From: Candidatus Eremiobacterota bacterium
Lineage (GTDB): Bacteria; Vulcanimicrobiota; Vulcanimicrobiia; Vulcanimicrobiales; Vulcanimicrobiaceae
Direction: 5' to 3'
Length of the DNA stretch: 64,000 nt
NCBI GenBank assembly: GCA_019240525.1
Contig: JAFAYE010000001.1
Location: forward strand, 1,151,300-1,215,299
Shown: piece after piece, positions 26,404 to 35,839 of the stretch
Numbering within the stretch: position 1 is the first letter of the stretch
How the letters are laid out: every line of letters starts with the position of its first letter
The notes under the pieces: model-generated
What the model saw: the letters and a program-made list of their open reading frames with translations, nothing else
Told to the model about the DNA's origin: nothing
The model's database searches: none
Position numbers and translations under genes: made by a program

Positions 26404-26908
26404 CGTTACGCTCGTCGCCGGAGACTTTGCGTCGACGTTTTTCTATCACGTCCCGCAACATCTTTGGTTTACGCTGCATCTGCGCACGCACCACGATCGC
26501 CGGCGCTCCTATTTCGATCATGCGGTACTATCGACGAGCCCCGCGGTTTTGCTCGACGGCTTTCTGGGCGCGGTACCGTATCTTGTGGTCGCGGCGCTCT
26601 GCTGGCGGATTTCCTGGCCGGGAACGGTCGCTGGTCTCACGCTCGGCCAGCTTCACGTCTGGTGGCGCCACACCGCGCAGCTCGGATGGCGAACGCCGCG
26701 GTGGGCGCGCACGATTCTGCGACCCCTGGCAATCGTGCTTCCCGAGGACCACGATGGCCACCACCGAAATCCGGATATCGAGTTCGGCGATATTTTTCGT
26801 TTTTACGATGCGCCGGCTCGAGCGCTTTTGACGGCACTAGCCCACACAGGCCGCAGAGCGCGTAACGCCGGGAGGCGCGCCACGAGGAGGGTGCCTGCCA
26901 GGGCCTAA
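26339..26908 (+). CDS. Fatty acid hydroxylase / sterol desaturase-like membrane protein
   Basis: 189 residues with hydrophobic helices at about 12-34 and 70-95. Histidine clusters expected of the di-iron hydroxylase superfamily are visible: HLRTHHDRRRSYFDH, a central HVWWRH, and DHDGHHRNPDIEFGDIFRFYD near residue 139. Likely acts on a lipid in the cytoplasmic membrane. The start at ATG 26339 overlaps the 5' end of the minus-strand lytic transglycosylase. Confidence 0.7.
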   Translation: MVCVVQPHSEITVTIFFAIALIVTLVAGDFASTFFYHVPQHLWFTLHLRTHHDRRRSYFDHAVLSTSPAVLLDGFLGAVPYLVVAALCWRISWPGTVAGLTLGQLHVWWRHTAQLGWRTPRWARTILRPLAIVLPEDHDGHHRNPDIEFGDIFRFYDAPARALLTALAHTGRRARNAGRRATRRVPARA

Positions 26909-26920
26909 TCGGGAGATTTC

Positions 26921-28111
26921 ATGACCAAACGGGCGCTACTGCTTATTTCCGACACCGGCGGAGGCCATCGCAGCGCGGCCAATGCCATCGCCGCCGCCCT
27001 GGAAGAGGCGAGATCGCCCCATGCCTATGAGACCCGGATCGAGGACGTCGCCGCACATTGCGCCTTCCCGCTCACCCAACTCGGCTTGGGCTACAGCATG
27101 GCGCTTCGGTACGCTCCCCCCATCTACGGCGCCCTGTACCATGCCACCAATGGACGACGCCGATATCGCGCGCTCGTGCGTTTCTGCGAACCGCTCTATC
27201 GTGAGCGCCTGCGCGACCTCTTCATCAGCTATCGGCCCGACGTCATTGTTTCGGTCCATCCGTTGCTCAATCACGCGGCGTTGCGCGCACGCGACGATGC
27301 GCAGATGCGTCACGTTCCGGTGGTCACCGTTGTCACCGACCTCGGTAAAGTTCACGAATCGTGGCTCGTGCCCGAAGCCGACGCCGTCGTCGTACCGGCG
27401 CGCGAAGTCTATACCCGTGCGCTCTCGCGCGGCGTTCCGCCATCGAGGCTGCGGCTTCTGGGTCATCCCATCCATCCCAAGTTCGATGATGTTACCGGAA
27501 CCAAAGCGGATCTTCGCGCGCAACTGAACCTCTCGCCGAGTCGGCCGGTCGTCATGCTAATGGCCGGCGGCGAAGGTGGGGGCAAACTTCTTTCGACGAC
27601 GCTCGCTCTTGCGCGCGCGCGTCTGCCGATCGAGCTGGTCGTTGTCTGCGGCCGGAACGAGCCGCTCGAGCAGCGACTCCGCGAGCTCGCAGCGACGCTC
27701 TCAACCCCCATGCACGTACTCGGCTTCACCGATAAGATTCCCGAGTATTTTCGGGCCGTCGACCTTCTCGTCACCAAAGCGGGACCCGGCACGCTCGCCG
27801 AAGCGAACGCCGCTCAGCTGCCTGTCGTGGTCTACGATTTCGTCCCAGGGCAAGAGCGCGGGAACGTCGATTTCGTGCGCAGCAACGGTTTGGGCATGAT
27901 CGCTTTGCACGGCGCGTCCGAAGTCGTTTCGGCGGTGCGCGCCCTCATCAGCGCGCCCGAGCGATTAGCCGAAATTCGCCACAATCAGGAGATGGTCGCA
28001 CCGCGGCGCAGCTCCCGCCGTATCGCCGCTCTCATCACGTCGATTACCGAAACCGGAAGGATCCCGCTCTCCGACGATGCGCCGGTGCTCATCACCGCTG
28101 CCGCCGTCTAA
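26921..28111 (+). CDS. Glycosyltransferase of the MGDG synthase / diacylglycerol glucosyltransferase family
   Basis: 396 residues, GT28-like GT-B fold. The N-terminal domain opens [23 protein letters not shown], the signature of MGD1/UgtP enzymes that put hexoses on diacylglycerol. The C-terminal nucleotide-sugar site is [20 protein letters not shown] with [17 protein letters not shown] before it. GGGAG lies just upstream of the ATG and the gene follows the hydroxylase after 12 bases, so both may modify membrane lipids. The acceptor is inferred from family. Confidence 0.85.
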   Translation: MTKRALLLISDTGGGHRSAANAIAAALEEARSPHAYETRIEDVAAHCAFPLTQLGLGYSMALRYAPPIYGALYHATNGRRRYRALVRFCEPLYRERLRDLFISYRPDVIVSVHPLLNHAALRARDDAQMRHVPVVTVVTDLGKVHESWLVPEADAVVVPAREVYTRALSRGVPPSRLRLLGHPIHPKFDDVTGTKADLRAQLNLSPSRPVVMLMAGGEGGGKLLSTTLALARARLPIELVVVCGRNEPLEQRLRELAATLSTPMHVLGFTDKIPEYFRAVDLLVTKAGPGTLAEANAAQLPVVVYDFVPGQERGNVDFVRSNGLGMIALHGASEVVSAVRALISAPERLAEIRHNQEMVAPRRSSRRIAALITSITETGRIPLSDDAPVLITAAAV

Positions 28112-29502
28112 TGGCCGTTCCAATATATCGCGCCCGGTAGAATCTCGGGCGCGCGCGGCTTCTGCGTGAAGTCGAAATCCCGGCGAAGATCGCCGAGAAT
28201 CGCGACGTTTTCCCGTACTGTCGGGCGGTGGTCCGGGCGCCCGTCGGTGCGCGGATCGATGCGCGCGCCGTCGAGAAAATCGTCCTCGATAAATTTCACA
28301 TATGCGTCGTGACTGAGCGTTTGGTGATCGATAAAGCCGCGTCGAGCGTACGGACCGATCACGATACCGGGGACGCGCAGGCCGTAACCGTTCTCATCCA
28401 CGCGCGGCGGCGCCACGTGATCGTAAAAGCCGCCCCAGTCGTCCCACGTCAAGAAGATTGCGGTGCTTTTCCAGTCGGGCCCGCGCATGATGGCATCGAT
28501 CAAACCGGTGACGTAGGCCTGCCCACGACTGACCAGCGCGGGTGGATGCTCGCTGTACGGGCCTGCCGGACAGAGCCAAACGACCGATGGCAGCGTACCC
28601 GCCGCGGCGGCGGAGTAAAAGTCGCGAAGGTCGCGGATATTTCCAAGCTCGCCGTCGCGTTTGACCGTATCGAAGTACGGCAGCGGATTCCAAATGCCCG
28701 GGGTCCTGGCTTTTTGCATCACCGGTTCGCAATTTTGTTCGTCGTTCGCGCAATCGGGCTGCGCGCCGGCCATGACGTAGTAGGCCCAACTCACGTGGTG
28801 CGCGTGCAGCAGATAGGTGAGATCGGTCCAAGCGTAGTCGGGGCGTCCAGCCGGCGGCGGTTGGAAGCGCGGATTGCGCGATCGGAAATCCGGAGGATAA
28901 TCCGGCTCCTGCAACTCGTTGATACAGCTTCCCGGATCGCCAATGTGCTTGCACCACGCCGACCATTCCGATACCAAGAACAAGTGCTGCGGCAAGCTCC
29001 ACGATGCGTTGGGTTCGAAGAGCCGATCCTGCAGCACGAAATCGCGCGCATAGCGCCAATAATTCGGCAGTTCGCGGCCATCATGGAAACCCATGACGTC
29101 GGCAGCACCGACACAGTTTGGCGAGTTTTCGTCGCGGCACTGACGCCGTCCGCGATGCGCGGCTTCGATGAAGCCGTCCATTCGGCCGCCGTCGATCGCC
29201 GTTTTTGCCGCCTTGACATTATGGGGGCCGCCGCGATTGCGATCGTTGGGGTCGTGGTATGGGCGCACGCACGTGTTTCCATTGAGGTTTGGAAGGCAGA
29301 CGGCGAAAACGCCGTCGCGTACCGGAATTCCGTCGGCGCCGGGAAACGTCCCAAAGTAAGAATCGAACGAGCGATTCTCTTGCATGATGATGACGACGTG
29401 ACGAATTCGGTGGATTGGATCGTCGCCGGCCGAACGCACCGGCAGCGCGGCCAGCGCGACCAAAACCGCGGCGAAGAAAACGTTATACCGCAATCGGCGC
29501 AC
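28108..29502 (-). CDS. Secreted phosphoesterase (phospholipase C / acid phosphatase family)
   Basis: 464 residues, GTG start, signal peptide to about residue 24 ([12 protein letters not shown]). The PF04185-type core begins [25 protein letters not shown] and later shows the metal-site segments [22 protein letters not shown] and DYALDH-like equivalents. Members hydrolyse phospholipids or phosphomonoesters outside the cytoplasm, which suggests phosphate scavenging. Overlaps the ROK kinase stop by 20 bases upstream and the glycosyltransferase 3' end by four bases. Confidence 0.85.
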   Translation of the reverse strand: MRRLRYNVFFAAVLVALAALPVRSAGDDPIHRIRHVVIIMQENRSFDSYFGTFPGADGIPVRDGVFAVCLPNLNGNTCVRPYHDPNDRNRGGPHNVKAAKTAIDGGRMDGFIEAAHRGRRQCRDENSPNCVGAADVMGFHDGRELPNYWRYARDFVLQDRLFEPNASWSLPQHLFLVSEWSAWCKHIGDPGSCINELQEPDYPPDFRSRNPRFQPPPAGRPDYAWTDLTYLLHAHHVSWAYYVMAGAQPDCANDEQNCEPVMQKARTPGIWNPLPYFDTVKRDGELGNIRDLRDFYSAAAAGTLPSVVWLCPAGPYSEHPPALVSRGQAYVTGLIDAIMRGPDWKSTAIFLTWDDWGGFYDHVAPPRVDENGYGLRVPGIVIGPYARRGFIDHQTLSHDAYVKFIEDDFLDGARIDPRTDGRPDHRPTVRENVAILGDLRRDFDFTQKPRAPEILPGAIYWNGH

Positions 29503-30442
29503 CGGTCAGGCCTCCGCGAAACGCCATCGTCGCCGCGCCGACTTGCCCAGCGTTGTTGCCCAGTGCGGCGACGACGATCTGCGTCGTTCCCTTCGGGACC
29601 ATTGTCGTCAGCGCGTCGACCTTCGGTCGCAACGCATCGAGCATGAAATCGCCGGCGGTCGAGACGCCGCCGCCCAGCGCGATCATCTCGGGATTGACGA
29701 AGGCGATGATATTGGCTAGGCCAATCGCCAAGTCGCCGATGAAGTTTCTCCACGCCGCCAGCGCGTGATTATCACCGGCTTGCGCGGCCTTGCGAATTTT
29801 TTTCGAACTAAGCTTGTCGCGCGTAACATCGAGTAGGGTGCTTCGCGGAAACGACGGCGCGACCGCAAAGGCATGTCGGATCAATCCGGTGCCGGAGGCC
29901 TGCGCCTCGAAGCAACCAATCTTCGAACAGGCGCAGACAAAGCCGTCATTCGGGCGAATTTGATGATGGCCGACCTCGCCCGCGCCCCAACGATTGCCGA
30001 GAAGAAGTTCCCCGCGCCCGACGATGCCGCCGCCAATCCCGGTACCGAGCGTCAGCAGCGCAAAGTCCTTCGTCTTTTTGCCGATTCCGAACGTGTACTC
30101 GCCGAGCGTCGCGCAGCGCGCGTCATTGGCGACGAAGACCGGAACTCCGAACTTCTTGCGAAGCGTCTCCCCAAGCGGGACGTCGTGCCAGCCGAAGTTT
30201 GGACTGTAGAGGACCGCGCCGGTCGCCGCGTCGATATTTCCCGGCGACCCGATCCCGATCCCGATCACCTGTCCGGCATCCTTGAGCGCCATGCCGATCG
30301 TCGCGTCGAGCGCGGCGATGACGGCCTCGAACCGTAAGTCCTCGAGGTCCTCCTCGTGGGAACGCCGGATCGTTCCGTCTTCGCTGACGACTGCGGCGGT
30401 GACATGAGAACCGCCAAGATCGACGCCGATGGCCGTTTGCAT
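29483..30442 (-). CDS. ROK-family sugar kinase (glucokinase-like)
   Basis: 319 residues with the ATP-binding [12 protein letters not shown] at the N-terminus, [37 protein letters not shown], and the ROK zinc/consensus region GHHQIRP...[15 protein letters not shown]. Likely phosphorylates glucose or N-acetyl sugars in the cytosol; specificity is open. Divergent from the YkgJ gene. Confidence 0.88.
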   Translation of the reverse strand: MQTAIGVDLGGSHVTAAVVSEDGTIRRSHEEDLEDLRFEAVIAALDATIGMALKDAGQVIGIGIGSPGNIDAATGAVLYSPNFGWHDVPLGETLRKKFGVPVFVANDARCATLGEYTFGIGKKTKDFALLTLGTGIGGGIVGRGELLLGNRWGAGEVGHHQIRPNDGFVCACSKIGCFEAQASGTGLIRHAFAVAPSFPRSTLLDVTRDKLSSKKIRKAAQAGDNHALAAWRNFIGDLAIGLANIIAFVNPEMIALGGGVSTAGDFMLDALRPKVDALTTMVPKGTTQIVVAALGNNAGQVGAATMAFRGGLTGAPIAV

Positions 30443-30504
30443 GGGCGCTATCTTTTGCTCCCAGCGAAGGCCGTACCCGCAAGGGCGGGAAACGATGCTT
30501 CGTT

Positions 30505-31188
30505 ATGGAGACGATCGACCTCATCAATTTAAAAAACTACACGCGACGCACCGGACAGCCAACGCATCCGGAGCTGCTCGACGCGCGCGCGCTCGAGCAC
30601 GTCAACCGAATCGAGATCGACGAAGAGCACATCACGATCGAGTTCGACGAACAGACTTCGCGCTATTACAATGCCAACGAAATTACCCGCCGCGAATGGG
30701 TCTATAAGTATAACGACGATCCGGCATTCGTCGGTGCCATTGGGCGCGTGATCGATCTCGCGCGCGCGCACCTGACGGATCTTCCGGAGAACGTCGCCTG
30801 CCCGCCCGGTTGCGCGAGCTGCTGCAGCGGCTACGAGCCGTTCGTGAGCAAAGCGGACGTGCAGCGCATCGCCGACCACCTGGGCATCAGCTACGAGCAG
30901 ACGCTGCGCGAATACGTGGTGCAGCGGACTTCCGCCGACGGATATCACCTTGGCTACCTGCGCAAAGTAACCGACGACGTGGCCGATCAATGCGTCTTCC
31001 TCATGGGATCGCGCAGCGGTCACTATTACTGCGGGATCTATCCGGCGCGGCCCAACGACTGTCGAGACTTTACCCCGATCGGCTGCGACGACGTCGACAC
31101 CTCGCTTCCGCGTAAGAGCTCGTTCAAAGTGGGCGCGCCTTTTGCGCCCAAGCGCCGCGGCTCGCCGCGCAACGGAAGCCGCCGTTGA
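30505..31188 (+). CDS. YkgJ-family cysteine cluster protein
   Basis: 227 residues. A metal-binding cysteine cluster begins CPPGCASCCSGY (about 102-113) and continues with DQCVFL and CGIYPARPNDCRDFTPIGCDD, the YkgJ pattern thought to hold zinc or Fe-S. The N-terminal 95 residues are unlike typical YkgJ and hold a helical acidic region. The TGA overlaps the TTG start of the large Asp-box protein, so the two are coupled. Confidence 0.85.
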   Translation: METIDLINLKNYTRRTGQPTHPELLDARALEHVNRIEIDEEHITIEFDEQTSRYYNANEITRREWVYKYNDDPAFVGAIGRVIDLARAHLTDLPENVACPPGCASCCSGYEPFVSKADVQRIADHLGISYEQTLREYVVQRTSADGYHLGYLRKVTDDVADQCVFLMGSRSGHYYCGIYPARPNDCRDFTPIGCDDVDTSLPRKSSFKVGAPFAPKRRGSPRNGSRR

Positions 31189-34094
31189 AGCGCGTCCTCG
31201 TCGCGATTGCCGTCGTCGTTTTGGCCGGCGCGGCGCCGGAGGCAGGCGCGCAGCAGCCGAGCATCTCGCCGTCGCTCTATCAAGCGATGCACTGGCGATT
31301 CGTTGGTCCATTGCGCGGCGGGCGGACGGTCGCGCTCGACGGCGTAGCGGTGCAGCCGAATCTTTTTTATATGGCGGCCGTCAACGGTGGCATTTGGAAA
31401 ACGCAAGACGCCGGCCGGACGTGGATGCCGATCTTCGACGGCCTCGAGATCGGCTCGGTTGGCGCCCTCGCCGTCGCCCCGAGCAATCCTCAAATCGTCT
31501 ATGCTGGCAGCGGCGAAGGTTTACAGCGTCCGGATCTCTCCGTGGGTGACGGCGTTTATAAATCCGCAGACGGCGGGTCGACGTGGACGCATCTGGGGCT
31601 GCGCGACGGCCAGCAAATCGGTTCGATGGCCGTCGATCCGGCGAATCCGGACCGGCTCTTCGTTGCGGTGCTCGGCCATCCGTATGGACCCAACACCGAA
31701 CGCGGCATCTATCGTTCGCTCGACGGCGGCGCGAGCTTTGCGCGCGTGCTCTACCAAAACGAGAACGTCGGCGGTTTCGACGTCGAGCTCGATCCCAACA
31801 ATCCGCAAGTCGTCTATGCCACGCTATGGGCGGCGCGGCAGGCGCCATGGGAAATCGGGGCCTCGTTCGAGATTCCGGGCAGCGGCATTTTCAAATCGAG
31901 CGATGGCGGCACGACTTGGAGCCGTTTGGCGAACGGCCTGCCGGAGCGAGTCGGCCGGTGTGAAGTCGCGGTTGCCCCGAGTAACTCCAACGTCGTCTAC
32001 GCGTACGCCGACGTCGAAGCGAACGGCGACGATCAAGGCGCGGTCTACCGAAGCGATGACGCCGGCGCGCACTTTGCGCGCGTCAACGATGCGGACGAAA
32101 TCGCGGAGCGCGGCGACGATCTCGTATCGCTAGGGGTCGACCCCCGCGATCCGCAGACCCTCTACTTGACCAATACGTCGACCTACCGTTCTACCGACGG
32201 CGGTCGAACGTTCGTCGCGATCAAGGGGGCTCCGGGCGGCGACGACTATCACAATGTATGGATCAATCCGCGCGATCCAAAAATCATCGCGCTGGCCAGC
32301 GATCAAGGCGCCACGATTTCGGTTGACGCCGGCAGAACGTGGAGCTCGTGGTACAACCAGCCCACCGCGCAGATGTTTCACGTCAACGCGGACGATCGTT
32401 TTCCATATTGGATCTGCGGAGGACAACAGGAGAGCGGTTCGGCCTGCGTGCGAAGCCGCGGCGATTGGGGCCAGACGACCGAACGCGATTGGCATCCCGT
32501 CGGCGCGCAAGAGTATGGCTACGTGGTTTCCGATCCATTGCACCCGGGCGTCTTTTTCGGGGGCAAGGTTGCGAAGTTCGACGAGCGGACCGGACAAACG
32601 CAAGAGGTTTCGCCGATTGCGCTGCCATCGAAACGATATCGCATGGTTCGAACCGAGCCATTGGCGTTCGATCCGCTCGACCGGCGGCGGCTCTATTTCG
32701 GCAGCAACGTCGTCTTTGAGACGGTCGATGGCGGCCAGAACTGGCGCGCCGTCAGTCCCGATCTCACACGTACGCATCCCGGCGTGCCGCCGGTCCTCGG
32801 TCCCTTCGCAAGCGACGATCCACAGCACGGCGCGCATCGGGGCGTGGTATACGCACTTGCGCCGTCATTGACGCATCGCGGGACGCTCTGGGCCGGAACG
32901 GACGACGGTTTTCTTTGGCTGACGCGTGACGCCGCGATGGGCTCCGCGCCGGCTCATTGGAAAAACATCACGCCCCCCGGATTAACGCCGTGGAGCAAGG
33001 TCGCGCAGATCGATGCGTCGCGCTTCGACGACAACACCGCCTTCGTGGCGGTGAACCGCTTTCGGCTCGACGATTTGCGCCCATACGTTTACGTGACCCA
33101 CGATGCCGGCGCGACCTGGCAGCTTGCCGTGAACGGATTGCCGAACTGGCCGGTGAACGCCGTGCGTCAGGACCCGGTCGAGCGGCGGCTGCTCTACGCC
33201 GCGACCGAGAACGGCGTTGCCGTCTCCTTCGACGGCGGCGCACGTTGGCAATCGCTCCAGCTGAACTTGCCGCACACATCGGTTCGCGATGTTATCGTTC
33301 ACCGCAACGACCTCGTCGTTGCGACGCATGGACGCGGCTTCTGGATACTCGACGATGTGGAACCGCTGCGCGAGCTGGCGAGAGGTGCGGTCCTTCGACA
33401 AGCTCACCTCTTTGCGCCGGCGCTGACATATCGCGTGCGCCGCAGCACGAACACCGACACGCCATTGCCTCCGGAAGAACCGAACGGCGAGAATCCGCCC
33501 GACGGTGCGATCATCGACTACGCGCTCGCTGCCTCCGCGCAACGCGTTGCAATCACGATCGAGGATGCCGCGGGCCGCGTCGTGCGCCGTTACTCGAGCG
33601 ACGATGTTGCGCCCCCGCCAATCCCGCACCTCGACAAACCCGCTTATTGGGAGCGCGCGTTTTCGCGGCCTTCGGCAAGCGCGGGCATGCATCGGTTCGT
33701 CTGGGACTTGCGGTCGGCTCCGCCGCGCGCGTTTACGCAGGACTTGCCGATATCAGCCGTCGCTCACGATACCCCGCGCGTGCCTGAGGGTCCGCTGGTG
33801 GTTCCCGGAAACTACGCGGTCGTGCTCTCGGTTGACGCGGCAACCTATCGCGAACCGCTGCGCGTGGTCATGGACCCGCGAGTCACGATCTCACGAGGTG
33901 CGCTGGAGGCCCAGTACGCAGCGGCAACTCGACTCGTCGCGATGATGAATAGCAGTTTCGCCCGCGGCCAGCACGCTCGCAACGACGCGGCCGCATCATT
34001 GCTGGATACACTTGAAAGCGCCGACGCGCCGCCGACGAGCCAAGCGCTTCGGGCGGTGCAAGTCCTCGAGGACTCGAATGGGTCCCAGCCCTAG
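31185..34094 (+). CDS. Secreted Asp-box (BNR/sortilin-like) beta-propeller protein
   Basis: 969 residues with a signal peptide to about 22 (ends AGAQQ). At least ten Asp-box motifs of the S/T-x-D-x-G-x-x-W type are visible, including SADGGSTW, SSDGGTTW, SVDAGRTW, TVDGGQNW and THDAGATW. These form one or two propellers over roughly residues 35-740. A C-terminal beta domain follows, with MHRFVWDLRSAPP and VPGNYAVVLSVD, the arrangement of bacterial VPS10/sortilin-like 'glycosyl hydrolase' entries. Enzyme activity is unproven. TTG start coupled to the YkgJ gene. Confidence 0.85.
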   Translation: MKRVLVAIAVVVLAGAAPEAGAQQPSISPSLYQAMHWRFVGPLRGGRTVALDGVAVQPNLFYMAAVNGGIWKTQDAGRTWMPIFDGLEIGSVGALAVAPSNPQIVYAGSGEGLQRPDLSVGDGVYKSADGGSTWTHLGLRDGQQIGSMAVDPANPDRLFVAVLGHPYGPNTERGIYRSLDGGASFARVLYQNENVGGFDVELDPNNPQVVYATLWAARQAPWEIGASFEIPGSGIFKSSDGGTTWSRLANGLPERVGRCEVAVAPSNSNVVYAYADVEANGDDQGAVYRSDDAGAHFARVNDADEIAERGDDLVSLGVDPRDPQTLYLTNTSTYRSTDGGRTFVAIKGAPGGDDYHNVWINPRDPKIIALASDQGATISVDAGRTWSSWYNQPTAQMFHVNADDRFPYWICGGQQESGSACVRSRGDWGQTTERDWHPVGAQEYGYVVSDPLHPGVFFGGKVAKFDERTGQTQEVSPIALPSKRYRMVRTEPLAFDPLDRRRLYFGSNVVFETVDGGQNWRAVSPDLTRTHPGVPPVLGPFASDDPQHGAHRGVVYALAPSLTHRGTLWAGTDDGFLWLTRDAAMGSAPAHWKNITPPGLTPWSKVAQIDASRFDDNTAFVAVNRFRLDDLRPYVYVTHDAGATWQLAVNGLPNWPVNAVRQDPVERRLLYAATENGVAVSFDGGARWQSLQLNLPHTSVRDVIVHRNDLVVATHGRGFWILDDVEPLRELARGAVLRQAHLFAPALTYRVRRSTNTDTPLPPEEPNGENPPDGAIIDYALAASAQRVAITIEDAAGRVVRRYSSDDVAPPPIPHLDKPAYWERAFSRPSASAGMHRFVWDLRSAPPRAFTQDLPISAVAHDTPRVPEGPLVVPGNYAVVLSVDAATYREPLRVVMDPRVTISRGALEAQYAAATRLVAMMNSSFARGQHARNDAAASLLDTLESADAPPTSQALRAVQVLEDSNGSQP

Positions 34095-34121
34095 AACTTC
34101 ATCTTTTGAAAGGAGCACGAG

Positions 34122-34526
34122 TTGAAAAACCTTACTATGCTACTCGCATCCTCAGCCTTCGTTTTACTCTCCCAGCTTTCGGCCGCCGCGGCGACGTCTT
34201 CTCTTACGGTTCTCCTCCAGGCACAAAACGGATCCGGCGAAAACGGCTTGGCAACCCTGACGCAGATGGGCGCCGACGTGAAGGTGGCGATCGCGATCAA
34301 GGGCGCGCCCGCGACCACGCCCCAACCCGCGCACATTCACAACGGGACCTGTGCCAATCTCAAAGGCGTCGCCTATCCGCTCACGAGCATCGTCGACGGC
34401 AAGTCGACGACGTTGGTGAAAGGCGTCACCATCGATACGCTGCTCGGCGCCTCGTACGCCATCAACGTGCACGAAAGCACGGCAAACTTAGGAAAGTACG
34501 TCGCCTGCGGTAACGTCGCGAAGTAA
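34122..34526 (+). CDS. Small secreted CHRD-like protein
   Basis: 134 residues, signal peptide ending about residue 24 (LSAAAATS). The mature part has NGSGENGLATLTQMG, AHIHNGTCAN and YAINVHES, the short beta-strand pattern of CHRD (chordin-like) domains. TTG start with a strong AAAGGAG site (34108-34114). The 3' end overlaps the convergent dehydratase by 39 bases. Confidence 0.72.
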   Translation: MKNLTMLLASSAFVLLSQLSAAAATSSLTVLLQAQNGSGENGLATLTQMGADVKVAIAIKGAPATTPQPAHIHNGTCANLKGVAYPLTSIVDGKSTTLVKGVTIDTLLGASYAINVHESTANLGKYVACGNVAK

Positions 34527-35501
34527 CTCGCCGTAACGAGCGGGGTCGATGTTGCCGCCGCTGATTATTGCGCCAACGCGTTTGCCCGCAAGGCTGGGAA
34601 TGCGTTGCTGCAGGAGGGCGGCGAGTGCCGCGGCCCCGCTCGGTTCGACGACGAGCTTCATCCGTTCGAAGGCAAATCGCATTGCCTCGCGCAGCTCCGC
34701 GTCGCTTACGGTAACGATGCCGCTGACGTGCCCTCGCGCAATTTCAAAGGTCAGCACGCCCGGCGCGGTCGTCTGTAAACCGTCGGCGATGGTCTGGGGA
34801 ACGTCGATGGTGATGCGTTCGCCGCGCGCCAGCGAACGCGCGAAATCGTCGCCCGTTTGCGGCTCCACGCCATAGATTGAAATAGCGGCGTTGCGAGCGT
34901 GCGCGGCAATTGCGGTGCCGCTCAGCAATCCGCCCCCTCCCAGGGGAACGACGATGGCATCGAATGGCCCGGCATCGTCGAGCAGTTCGAGCGCCGCAGT
35001 TCCGGCGCCGGCGACGATGCGCGGGTCGTCGAACGGCGGCACGACCGTCGCGCCTTTCTCGGCGGCGATCTGGGCCGCAATCTCTTCCCGATGCGAGCGC
35101 TTCCGCTCGTAGAGCACGATCTCGGCCCCGTACGCTCGCGTTGCGGCGAGCTTCACGGACGGCGCGTCGGCCGGCATAACGATCGTTGCCGGCGTCCCGA
35201 AGAGGCGCGCGGCAAGGGCCACGCCTTGCGCGTGATTGCCGCTGGAGAAGGCCACGACCCCGCGCTGCCGCGCTTGCGGTGAAAGAGAGGCTAATAAATT
35301 GTACGCCCCTCGAAACTTGAACGCGCCCATCCGCTGAAAACTCTCGCACTTGAGAACGATCTGCATGCCGCTGAGGGCGTCAAGCGTCTGCGACGTAAGA
35401 ACGGGCGTGCGGTGCGCGACGCCCGCCAGTCGCGACGCGGCGGTGCGAACGTCGTCGAAGCTTACGAGCCGGTCGATTGGGGCGCCATGTGGAAGCTCCA
35501 G
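34488..35501 (-). CDS. Threonine/serine dehydratase (PLP fold II), start codon uncertain
   Basis: PLP-dependent deaminase of threonine or serine. The PLP lysine lies in GAFKFRGAYN, with SSGNHAQGVA, the glycine loop PLGGGGLLSG and SGGNIDP. The first canonical start is the ATG at 35366, but the same frame upstream continues with clear family homology (SFDDVRTAASRLAGVAHRTPVLTSQTLDALSG), so the real start is before about 35465, where no ATG, GTG or TTG exists. A CTG at 35501 with AAAGG seven bases upstream is the best candidate; ATC at 35477 is another. An assembly error is also possible. Confidence 0.85.
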   Translation of the reverse strand: MELPHGAPIDRLVSFDDVRTAASRLAGVAHRTPVLTSQTLDALSGMQIVLKCESFQRMGAFKFRGAYNLLASLSPQARQRGVVAFSSGNHAQGVALAARLFGTPATIVMPADAPSVKLAATRAYGAEIVLYERKRSHREEIAAQIAAEKGATVVPPFDDPRIVAGAGTAALELLDDAGPFDAIVVPLGGGGLLSGTAIAAHARNAAISIYGVEPQTGDDFARSLARGERITIDVPQTIADGLQTTAPGVLTFEIARGHVSGIVTVSDAELREAMRFAFERMKLVVEPSGAAALAALLQQRIPSLAGKRVGAIISGGNIDPARYGELLRDVTAGDVLS

Positions 35502-35839
35502 TTCACGACCTTTCCGTTCTCGTCGAATCGCATGAGCTCGACGTATTCCCGCTTCTGAAATTTCAGGTCAAAGCAGTGCCAACCCGGCGTGCAATTTGCG
35601 GGCGTCTCCTTGAGCGAAAGCAGCTTACCCTGCGCGTTGAGCTCGTCGGACCACTGCGCCACCTGAACGCGTGTGATCGTTATTCCGCTGCCGATGTCAT
35701 TTTGGACTGGTCGAAAGTCGTTGGCAATGACGGCGTTCGTAATACGCTCGGCTTCGCGTTCGTTTCTGTTTTGAAACGAACAACCGGTAAGAACCGACAA
35801 CGCGACGAAGCTTGCCGCGCACCTCTGCCACCACCGCAT
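35462..35839 (-). CDS. Small lipoprotein of unknown function
   Basis: 125 residues with lipobox LTGC (Cys 20). The mature part (ERITNAVIANDFRPVQNDIG, then WHCFDLKFQKREYVELMRFDENGKVVNW) looks like a small alpha/beta NTF2-like or periplasmic fold, but I do not recognise the family. Its start overlaps the RF3 stop by one base (TAATG). Confidence 0.6.
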   Translation of the reverse strand: MRWWQRCAASFVALSVLTGCSFQNRNEREAERITNAVIANDFRPVQNDIGSGITITRVQVAQWSDELNAQGKLLSLKETPANCTPGWHCFDLKFQKREYVELMRFDENGKVVNWSFHMAPQSTGS

